Shown: positions 1-4,969 of the stretch, one piece after another
Layout of the letters: each line of letters opens with the position of its first letter
How positions within the stretch are numbered: the stretch's first letter is position 1
Source of the DNA: Candidatus Bathyarchaeum sp.
GTDB taxonomy: Archaea > Thermoproteota > Bathyarchaeia > Bathyarchaeales > Bathyarchaeaceae
DNA: 6,825 bases
Direction: 5' to 3'
Assembly (NCBI GenBank): GCA_004376385.1
Contig: SOJY01000012.1
Coordinates: forward strand, 1-6,825
Translations under genes and position numbers: made by a program
The notes under the pieces: model-generated
Database searches by the model: none
Told to the model about the DNA's origin: nothing
Seen by the model: only the letters and a program-made list of their open reading frames with translations

Positions 1-2
1 AT

Positions 3-293
3 CAACGCTTAATAACACAAACAGGAGCTATCGGATTAGACACAAGATATGTCGACCTCGAAAAAATCCAAGAAGTAAACGTCAATATCGGTTTTATTGA
101 CAAACTCTTCGGAACCGGAAACATATTTGCCCCCTCAGCCAGTCAAGCATCTATTGGAGCCATAGTAACCGACTCAAGATTCTCGTACACACAAATAATT
201 TACCGTCCAAATCTAGCAGCTCTAAAAGAACCATACAAAGTGCAAAAGCTACTTCAAGAAGCCATGAAGGAAGTGAAGCTATCGAGCAGTTAA
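3..293 (+). CDS. C-terminal part of a PH-domain (bPH2/DUF304-like) membrane protein
   Basis: This open frame enters from the left edge and ends at TAA 291-293, leaving about 96 residues; the start lies outside the window. The translation begins RLITQTGAIGLDTRYVDLEK and continues IQEVNVNIGFIDKLFGTGNI. This is the typical bacterial/archaeal PH-like (bPH2, YdbS/YdbT) pattern: an 'xRITxxTG' strand, a 'VDLEKIQ-V-V' strand, the 'G-IDKLFGTGNI' turn, then a short alpha helix at the C-terminus (LLQEAMKEVKLSSS). Full-length members normally have one or two membrane helices before this domain; these would lie upstream and are not visible. The molecular role of this family is largely unknown; it is associated with the membrane. 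The next gene-like frame on the same strand starts almost 500 bases downstream, so this gene probably ends its transcription unit. The family call rests on pattern recognition of the motif order. Confidence 0.72.
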   Translation, partial: QRLITQTGAIGLDTRYVDLEKIQEVNVNIGFIDKLFGTGNIFAPSASQASIGAIVTDSRFSYTQIIYRPNLAALKEPYKVQKLLQEAMKEVKLSSS

Positions 294-295
294 AA

Positions 296-312
296 GGGTT
301 AAATTTTAACCC
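296..312. repeat. 17-nt perfect palindrome just after the PH-domain gene
   Basis: The sequence GGGTTAAATTTTAACCC is two 8-nt arms around one central T, starting 2 nt after the TAA stop. The central bases could not pair in a real hairpin, so an RNA stem would be about 6 bp. No T-tract follows directly, which makes it a poor classical terminator. It could equally be a binding site for a dimeric regulator. What is seen is the symmetry only; any role is inference. Confidence 0.35.
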
Positions 313-487
313 CCAAACCGCAAGCCCTTACCCTAGTTTTCATCCCTCGCTGAGTTCTCGGCTGCGGATAAGCAAAGCCGAAACGAAGCGAAAAAGGAGC
401 ACGCCCCTCTTCCTCTCGTCGTCAATAGGCGGAGCGATTACGCCAACGTTCCAGCTACCGCTCCAGTGTTCCGCGTTTTCCAAACAA

Positions 488-517
488 CCGCTCCGCTTCA
501 CTGCGTTCCGCTCCGCT
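488..517. repeat. Short direct repeat CCGCTCCGCT, two copies 20 bp apart
   Basis: The identical 10-mer CCGCTCCGCT occurs at 488-497 and 508-517, with TTCACTGCGTT-like sequence between. A related CCGCTCC lies near 459-465. These sit inside the GC-rich block and look like part of an intergenic repeat family rather than codon structure. Confidence 0.4.
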
Positions 518-563
518 ACACGCCATACCAACGCCAAACGTTAATGTAACTCACTCACGGCAA

Positions 564-625
564 CATAACATGCCGCTTTCAGACGAATACAAAGGAATCA
601 TACCGTAGGACTTCGGCATGTTATG
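564..625. repeat. Perfect 12-bp inverted repeat with 38-nt spacer
   Basis: CATAACATGCCG at 564-575 is the exact reverse complement of CGGCATGTTATG at 614-625. The 38 bases between hold no open frame. The arms could form a long stem in RNA or be the ends of a very small non-autonomous element. No flanking target-site duplication was recognised, and neither possibility can be decided from one copy. Confidence 0.5.
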
Positions 626-742
626 AAGCCTTTGAAGCCGCCTTCGCTTTGCTCAGGCTACAAGCCTTCGGCACGATTCAAAGAGTGGGTATTATATAGG
701 TTAACTTTAATGTTTAAAGAACAATTATTTATCATAAGGAAC

Positions 743-750
743 ATATATAA
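743..750 (+). promoter_or_regulatory. Archaeal TATA box ahead of the 785 frame
   Basis: ATATATAA at 743-750 is preceded by a purine-rich TAAGGAAC stretch acceptable as a BRE. Initiation about 25 bases downstream would fall near 772-776, just ahead of GGTAGGTAAT (a weak match to the archaeal Shine-Dalgarno core) and ATG 785. A second TATA-like word (ATTATATA, 691-698) lies further upstream. Confidence 0.5.
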
Positions 751-784
751 AGAATTAATGCATATTACTAGGTAGGTAATAACC

Positions 785-1123
785 ATGAATAACACCACAA
801 AATCAGACAACAACAAACATTGGCATCATTCGGAGCATGCAAAAACTGGAAAACACACAGGAAACACCAAAAACGACAAAGAAAAAGGTAAAATAAAAAT
901 GACAAAAACAACAATAAAAGACCATGAAAATGAAAACAGACTATGTTACAGAAAATTACTAAGCACTAAGTCGGGTTATCCCCTGTATCATCATGCCTTC
1001 TTTGTCACAGAACGGGGGGAATGGGCTGTGGTTCAGCAGGGAATAAACACGGATGATAATTCTGCGCGGAGGTATCACATGCTACCGTATTTGAGGCAAA
1101 CTCTTTGCTACAAATATATGTGA
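785..1123 (+). pseudogene. Chimeric remnant: His/Lys/Asn-rich N-terminus joined to an internal fragment of DUF763
   Basis: The frame encodes 112 residues. Roughly residues 1-60 are very hydrophilic and rich in Lys, Asn, His and Thr, with no recognised domain. From about residue 64 the sequence SGYPLYHHAFFVTERGEW, then AVVQQGIN and ARRYH, matches the hallmark core of the archaeal/bacterial DUF763 family (function unknown). Full DUF763 proteins are several hundred residues long, with this core in the interior, so both the N-terminal domain and most of the C-terminal half are missing. After RRYH (about 1080) the frame runs into the antisense of a dehydrogenase fragment and stops at 1121-1123. 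A TATA box and a weak Shine-Dalgarno precede the start, so the frame may still be expressed. A relic created by recombination is the best reading; a genuine small His-rich protein at the N-terminus is an alternative. Confidence 0.6.
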
Positions 1124-1310
1124 TAAGTAGCCCAATTGGGCCTACACCCAGAACAAGAACATTATCGTTTTTCTTTAGTCCCGTAATCTCGATTGCATGT
1201 AGCCCACATGCTAAAGGCTCAGCTAAATTAGCAACTTGCGGATCAACTGTTTCTGGGACTTTAAGGAGATTATCTTTCACTACTCACCACCGTGTGTATT
1301 GGATGCACAA
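1080..1310 (-). pseudogene. Frameshifted fragment of a medium-chain (zinc-type) alcohol/threonine dehydrogenase
   Basis: On the minus strand the frame from 1280 downward reads VKDNLLKVPETVDPQVANLA, then EPLACGLHAIEITGLKKNDN and VLVLGVGPIGLLI. This is the start of the nucleotide-binding domain of medium-chain dehydrogenases: the 'LAEPLACxLHAxE' helix and the GxGxxG dinucleotide loop (GVGPIG). The similarity fades near CD at about 1080, exactly where DUF763 sequence begins on the other strand. Upstream, a different frame reads NTHGG (about 1286-1300), the expected 'GG(F/Y)AEYVVV' neighbourhood. A small deletion of the FAEY codons seems to have shifted the frame, and a TGA at 1284-1286 blocks the downstream frame. 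The catalytic zinc domain and the rest of the Rossmann fold are absent, so this is not a functional enzyme. Substrate cannot be assigned from this piece. Confidence 0.7.
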
Positions 1311-1319
1311 AGTATATTA
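1304..1319 (+). promoter_or_regulatory. BRE/TATA promoter for a leaderless methyltransferase transcript
   Basis: TGCACAAAG followed by GTATATTA (1312-1319) fits an archaeal BRE/TATA pair. Counting about 25 bases downstream puts initiation at about 1340-1344, coincident with ATG 1344. No Shine-Dalgarno precedes that ATG, which agrees with a leaderless message. The promoter sits inside the dehydrogenase debris. Confidence 0.5.
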
Positions 1320-1343
1320 GTAATAAATTGTCCAATATCGCAT

Positions 1344-2054
1344 ATGTTAAGACAGTTGATTTACAACCTGTTTTACAAGACTGTCTATCCCATATTACAT
1401 CGTCCTTTGATTATAAACACTGTTAATTATAAAGAGACTGAAGGAATACTTGCAAAAGCGATGAATTTAGCGACTTCTAACCGGTTAGAAGGAGACTATT
1501 TGGAGTTCGGCGTATATCAAGGCGAATCTTTTGTTACAGCCTACAAATTTTCTAAAGACTATTATGGCTTAAAATCAATGAATTTCTATGCTTTCGATTC
1601 GTTTCAAGGTCAACCTCCCTTATCAGGAGTAGACGCAGAAGGCTTCCAACACTTTAGACAAGGTCAATATTATTGTAGTCTTGATGACTTCAAGAAAATC
1701 ATCGCGAAGAAAGGACTTGACCAGAAAAGAGTCATAATTGTCCCAGGATGGTACAAGGATACACTTAACGAAGAAACGAAAAAGAAACTTCCACTCAAGA
1801 AAGCTGCAATCGTTATGGTGGACTGCGACTTGTATGAATCAACAGTTGCCGTTCTAGACTTTATTACTGACTATCTGCAGGATGGAACCATTCTTATTTT
1901 TGATGCTTGGTTTTGCTTCAGAGGTAATCCAAACAGGGGCGAACACAGAGCGTTTCAGGAATGGCTGAAGAAAAATCCGCAAATAACCGCAAGACAATAC
2001 CAAAAATATGCTCTATATGGCAACTCCTTTATAATTACTGTAAATTCCCAGTAA
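1344..2054 (+). CDS. TylF/macrocin-type class I SAM-dependent O-methyltransferase
   Basis: The product is 236 residues and probably cytosolic. Motifs in order: LEFGVYQG (53-60), the SAM-binding motif I of this family; FDSFQG (84-89), the acidic strand-2 region; GWYKDTL (135-141); VDCDLYEST (159-167), the strand-4 motif with a likely metal ligand; IFDAWF (185-190) and GNPNRGEHRAF (194-204). These define the TylF family (macrocin O-methyltransferase, NovP, MycF), metal-dependent enzymes that methylate sugar hydroxyls. An archaeal member might act on surface glycans or glycolipids; that is inference. Family members usually carry an acidic pair in the strand-5 motif (DD), whereas here it reads D-A, so one ligand may be lost or supplied by another residue. 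The frame is open from 1236, but ATG 1344 is chosen because the 5' part is antisense to dehydrogenase debris and a TATA box lies about 27 bases upstream. The gene stands alone, with no operon partner visible. Confidence 0.85.
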   Translation: MLRQLIYNLFYKTVYPILHRPLIINTVNYKETEGILAKAMNLATSNRLEGDYLEFGVYQGESFVTAYKFSKDYYGLKSMNFYAFDSFQGQPPLSGVDAEGFQHFRQGQYYCSLDDFKKIIAKKGLDQKRVIIVPGWYKDTLNEETKKKLPLKKAAIVMVDCDLYESTVAVLDFITDYLQDGTILIFDAWFCFRGNPNRGEHRAFQEWLKKNPQITARQYQKYALYGNSFIITVNSQ

Positions 2055-2068
2055 ATTAACTCAATACC

Positions 2069-2258
2069 ATGAACAGGAATTTGAGATACGCAATGTCGAT
2101 TGTGGAATATGTAGAACTACTTAATGGTTACACAAAGCTAGTTGCTACATCAAAAATGGGAATCAATGACTGAAAAAATTGTAGATCAAGAGAAACTACG
2201 GAAATGTTTGTCCCTTCCACAAATGGGTGCATGCCGATTTTGTTCCGTAACTCATTAA
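2069..2258 (+). other. Two tiny overlapping reading frames in the spacer, coding status doubtful
   Basis: ATG 2069 opens a 34-residue frame (MNRNLRYAMSIVEYVELLNG, ending KMGIND) that stops at 2171-2173. ATG 2166 opens a second, 30-residue frame (MTEKIVDQEKLRKCLSLPQM, ending GACRFCSVTH) that stops at 2256-2258. Start and stop overlap in the style of translational coupling, and the second frame carries a CRFC pair. No Shine-Dalgarno is apparent and no family was recognised. They could be the frameshifted remains of one protein or simply chance frames. Confidence 0.25.
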
Positions 2259-2284
2259 ATTATTTTCAGCTATTATCCTGTCAT

Positions 2285-2294
2285 AAATTATATT
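2285..2294 (+). promoter_or_regulatory. Possible TATA box for the iron-sulfur/NosD operon
   Basis: AAATTATATT lies in the AT-rich spacer about 100 bases ahead of GTG 2391. It would initiate near 2315-2320. There is no other good candidate between the methyltransferase and the operon, but the match is weak and the purine-rich BRE is not convincing. Confidence 0.3.
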
Positions 2295-2329
2295 TCCAAA
2301 AATTCAAACCCAAACAGTTGCCCTTAGTC

Positions 2330-2356
2330 AAGGTTTCTTGATAAAAAACCTTTTTT
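2330..2356 (+). terminator. Hairpin followed by T-tract before the iron-sulfur gene
   Basis: AAGGTTT (2330-2336) pairs with AAACCTT (2346-2352) around a 9-nt loop, and the run of T continues to 2356. It is a plausible terminator for transcripts from the methyltransferase. If the promoter near 2285 is real, it would instead lie in the leader of the following operon and could attenuate it. The T-run contains the TTG at 2355, which is one reason not to use that codon as the start of the next gene. Confidence 0.45.
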
Positions 2357-2390
2357 GTTCACTCGCCAAAAGAGTTGCTGGTGCCCATGG

Positions 2391-4007
2391 GTGTGGAAAA
2401 AGAGGGGCATAAAATCTAAGGCTTTCTTCGTTTTCACAATTGTAGCTAGCTTGATCGTTATCGGAGTTTTGGTTTGCCAACCCGTTTCTAGCTGCTATGG
2501 TCCCCATATTACCGCCACCATCTCAGACACTCAAATTAACATAAATGAAAACGTCACAGTAACCGGAACGGTCTGTCTTGGACTTGAAGAAGACTTGATA
2601 AACCTTACAGTGAGAGTGACATTCGTCAGACCAGACTATAGTTGGATAGACCAGCCCGTCGAAGCTGACAACGAAACAGGCGAATTCTCGGTAACTCAAA
2701 AACTTGACATGGCTGGATACTGGAACATATTTCCAATATATGGTCACATAAACGACCGGTTGGGCGTAACTGTAATTGATCCTTTAGCCGATTCTAGCGA
2801 CCCCCCACCAATTGTCGGGTCACCATTCAAACCAAACCTTCTACTGATAGCTGCAGCCGTAACCACAGTAAGCATTGGCGCAGTATTCGCAGTAACTGGA
2901 CTAAAGAAAAAGACACGAAAAATCAGCTCTTTTAGACTATTCATCCAAGTAGCATTGGTCTTTCTGATCTTCTTTGGTATGTTCGTTGACCACGAAATCC
3001 TGCCACAACCAGCCAGCAAAATTCCCGTACACGAATTCCTAGTTGGAACAAACGTTCTCGGAGTGTCAATGTCTGATGGTTTTCCAGTTCCATTCTTTGG
3101 ATGCTACTATCCCTGCGGCAAAACCGTAACCTGCGCACTCTGGGAAATTCAAACATACATTTACCCGTTCTGGCAAACAGGTCGCGGCTGGGGCGTAGAT
3201 TACAATTCTTCGGGGCTAGTCAGGCTGGCAGTCGTTTTCGCAGCAATTATTTTGCTTTCTGTTCTTTTGGGTAAATTCTTCTGCGGGTGGGTTTGTCCCT
3301 TCGGATTGTATATGGATTTACTCACATACCTCAGGAAAGCCGTAAAGATACCACACCGAGATTTTTCAGAAGTTTTTAACAAAAAGTTTCATCAACTCGG
3401 GTACGTGATTCTAGCCCTCCTCATAGTCTTAAGCGTCATTTTCGGCTCAGAAGCCATAGCAGGTGCACAGTTAGTTTCTGGAACCGAAGAAGGCGGATTT
3501 GTTTACCAGTACTTCTCTGCGCCTTTCTGCCAAGTCTGCCCGATGAAACCATTCTGTGTGCTACTAGAATCAACCGTGGGATTAATACGACCAGAATGGA
3601 TTTTTCAGGTAACAACAGGAGCGTTCTATGAGTTAGGTTATTATGTGACTTCACTAAACTTGCTCGTTTTGGGCGTAGTTACGGCGGCAGCATTCTTTTA
3701 CAGACGTTCATGGTGCAGAATTTGTCCTCTAGGAGCGTTAATTGCTTTATTCAATCGTTTTCCACCCTTCAAGTGGGTGTCTCTTTTTCGCTTAGACAAG
3801 GTAGAAGAGAAATGCACCAAATGTGGGATATGTAAAAGAGTTTGCCCAACACAGGTCACTGAAGTGTATGATAAGAAGGGCGGAGACGTTACTACTTCCA
3901 ATTGTATAATGTGCCTGCGTTGTGTTGAAATGTGTCCATACGAGGATGCTTTACGGTTAAAAGCGGCAGGAAAAACCGTTTTGAAGTCGAGAAACTGGCT
4001 AAAGTAA
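2391..4007 (+). CDS. NapH/NosR-type polytopic membrane iron-sulfur protein with extracellular N-terminal domain
   Basis: The product is 538 residues from GTG 2391. GGTG at 2380-2383, 7 nt upstream, supports this start; an alternative TTG 2355 would add 12 residues but lies in a T-tract. Layout: a signal-anchor helix (about 11-30); an extracellular beta-rich domain (about 38-130, Ig/CARDB-like strands such as NINENVTVTG); a helix (149-170); then a NapH/NosR/CcoG-like core with helices near 182-199, 276-295, 336-354 and 419-437. Cysteine motifs are CGWVCP (298/302) and CRICP (442/445), the paired CxxxCP/CxxCP signature of this family at the membrane. Two [4Fe-4S] ferredoxin motifs follow near the C-terminus: CTKCGICKRVCP (475-486) and CIMCLRCVEMCP (505-516). 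Extra extracytoplasmic cysteines occur as CYYPC (238/242), C248 and CQVCPMKPFC (380-389). Family members pass electrons from quinol or cytosolic donors across the membrane to extracytoplasmic reductases. The FMN domain of NosR is absent. The nosD-like gene follows 14 nt later; the electron acceptor is not visible. Confidence 0.82.
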   Translation: MWKKRGIKSKAFFVFTIVASLIVIGVLVCQPVSSCYGPHITATISDTQININENVTVTGTVCLGLEEDLINLTVRVTFVRPDYSWIDQPVEADNETGEFSVTQKLDMAGYWNIFPIYGHINDRLGVTVIDPLADSSDPPPIVGSPFKPNLLLIAAAVTTVSIGAVFAVTGLKKKTRKISSFRLFIQVALVFLIFFGMFVDHEILPQPASKIPVHEFLVGTNVLGVSMSDGFPVPFFGCYYPCGKTVTCALWEIQTYIYPFWQTGRGWGVDYNSSGLVRLAVVFAAIILLSVLLGKFFCGWVCPFGLYMDLLTYLRKAVKIPHRDFSEVFNKKFHQLGYVILALLIVLSVIFGSEAIAGAQLVSGTEEGGFVYQYFSAPFCQVCPMKPFCVLLESTVGLIRPEWIFQVTTGAFYELGYYVTSLNLLVLGVVTAAAFFYRRSWCRICPLGALIALFNRFPPFKWVSLFRLDKVEEKCTKCGICKRVCPTQVTEVYDKKGGDVTTSNCIMCLRCVEMCPYEDALRLKAAGKTVLKSRNWLK

Positions 4008-4021
4008 AAAAAATAAAATGA

Positions 4022-4942
4022 GTGGAATGTCCCGTGAAAGAAGTGAAAGCGCTTTTTCTTATTCTGTTAGCCATACTCAGCTTGTGTTCTGTCGGTATTT
4101 TGTCAGTTCAAGCATCTGGGATGATTTTTATCAGAGCTGATGGAAGCATTGAAGGAACAAACAAGATTCACCGCAGCGGAAACACTTACATTTTCACAGG
4201 CGACATCGAAGAATCTTATGGAATTATTGTAGAAAAAAGCAACATTATAATTGATGGCAAAGGTAACACCTTAAAGGCGACGCCCAGAATTTTGCCAATT
4301 GGTTCATGGGACTTTGGAATCGAATTATCAAACGTCACAGGCGGTAATGTGACAATCAAAAATTTGAAAATTTTAGACTTCAACATGGGGGTCTACATTT
4401 GGACAACAGACAACACTGTAACTGGAAACACGATAATAGGCTCCAATGTGGGCGTTTTTCTTGCCGAGTCTCCAAACATTATTGTTGGCAACTACATAGA
4501 AAATAATCTAGAAGGCGTCTTCTTAGGACCTCTCCCATACGATCACGCAACTGTACACAACATATTTTATCACAACAGTTTCGTTAACAACACGAGACAC
4601 GTTTACGATTGCGAATGCACTGACCCATACTGGATTCAGCACCTGAACATTTGGGACAACGGCACAAGCGGCAACTACTGGAGCGACTATAGTGGCATTG
4701 ATACTAACGAAGATGGAATTGGTGATACTCCCTACTCAATTTCTGACGATGATTCTGATGTGTGTCCTCTTATGTCTCCTCTAGCCTTTCCTTTAACCAA
4801 AAACGACGGTTTCTTAGGCACAAATCTACCCTTAGACTTTGGTCTCACTATTACAGTAGTGGCAGTTATTGCTATATCAACAGTATTGTATGTTGTTCTG
4901 AAACGTAGAAAATCTAAGACCCTACAACGAGGCATCAACTGA
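4022..4942 (+). CDS. NosD-like right-handed beta-helix surface protein with C-terminal membrane anchor
   Basis: The product is 306 residues. A signal peptide is present (about 8-32, hydrophobic LFLILLAILSLCSVGIL). A parallel beta-helix built of imperfect NosD/CASH-type repeats follows (about 60-200: NIIIDGKGNTLK, NVTIKNLKI, DNTVTGNTIIGSNVGVFL, PNIIVGNYIENNLEGVFL). Next comes the archaeal envelope signature NYWSDY (218-223) and DTNEDGIGDTPY (227-238), an Asp-rich loop resembling a calcium-binding turn. It ends in a transmembrane helix (about 275-294) with a basic KRRK stop-transfer tail, so the body faces outside. In nitrous-oxide reductase clusters NosD works with an ABC transporter to mature the copper enzyme; many archaeal homologues are surface proteins of unknown role. 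The start is not certain: GTG 4022 gives the longest form, while GTG 4034 and 4043 would also leave a signal peptide, and no clear Shine-Dalgarno distinguishes them. It lies in an operon with the iron-sulfur gene 14 nt upstream. Confidence 0.8.
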   Translation: MECPVKEVKALFLILLAILSLCSVGILSVQASGMIFIRADGSIEGTNKIHRSGNTYIFTGDIEESYGIIVEKSNIIIDGKGNTLKATPRILPIGSWDFGIELSNVTGGNVTIKNLKILDFNMGVYIWTTDNTVTGNTIIGSNVGVFLAESPNIIVGNYIENNLEGVFLGPLPYDHATVHNIFYHNSFVNNTRHVYDCECTDPYWIQHLNIWDNGTSGNYWSDYSGIDTNEDGIGDTPYSISDDDSDVCPLMSPLAFPLTKNDGFLGTNLPLDFGLTITVVAVIAISTVLYVVLKRRKSKTLQRGIN

Positions 4943-4948
4943 GTTGTC

Positions 4949-4969
4949 GTATTTTTCGGAAGTTTTTTT
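4949..4969 (+). terminator. T-tracts ending the iron-sulfur/NosD operon in a convergent spacer
   Basis: Two runs of T (4952-4956 and 4963-4969) start 10 bases after the NosD stop, a typical archaeal intrinsic terminator for plus-strand transcripts. A weak symmetric CAACTGAGTTG (4937-4947) overlaps the NosD stop and could serve both strands. The second T-run overlaps the stop codon of the convergent ATPase gene. Confidence 0.55.

Larger units (their letters stand above)
294..784. other. Gene-poor region with GC-rich block and inverted repeats
   Basis: No convincing protein gene is present in this stretch. The only sizeable frame (minus strand, 537-340) would start with TTG and has no ribosome binding site, family resemblance or hydrophobic pattern. 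From about 340 to 540 the base composition is clearly more GC-rich than the flanks and is full of repeated CGCTTCG / CCGCTCCGCT-like words. Motifs of the same type, such as CCGCCTTCGCTTTGCTC, recur at about 635-660. One hairpin (358-363 pairing with 376-381, TCGGCT/AGCCGA) and a longer inverted repeat (564-625) are present. No tRNA T-loop consensus or rRNA-like sequence was seen. The pattern suggests a non-coding repeat element or structured RNA, but copies elsewhere in the genome cannot be checked here. Confidence 0.4.

Noticed and set aside
340..537. Minus-strand frame of 65 codons in the GC-rich block
   Set aside because: TTG start, no Shine-Dalgarno, no recognised family, and composition explained by repeated CCGCTCC/CGAAGCG words.
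340..700. tRNA or CRISPR array in the repeat-rich spacer
   Set aside because: No T-loop consensus or acceptor pairing, and the direct repeats are only 10 bp with irregular spacing.
1005..1280. Reading the minus-strand 91-residue frame as an intact small dehydrogenase
   Set aside because: Only the middle of a medium-chain dehydrogenase is present; its C-terminal 20 or so residues are the antisense of DUF763 sequence, and an in-frame stop lies just upstream.
1236..1343. Methyltransferase start upstream of 1344
   Set aside because: These codons are antisense to the dehydrogenase remnant and lie across the TATA box; family N-termini fit a start at 1344.
4022..4942. Calling the beta-helix protein a true NosD
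   Set aside because: Beta-helix NosD-like repeats with the NYWSDY/DGIGDTPY signature are widespread in archaeal surface proteins, and no NosZ is visible, so a gene symbol would overstate the evidence.
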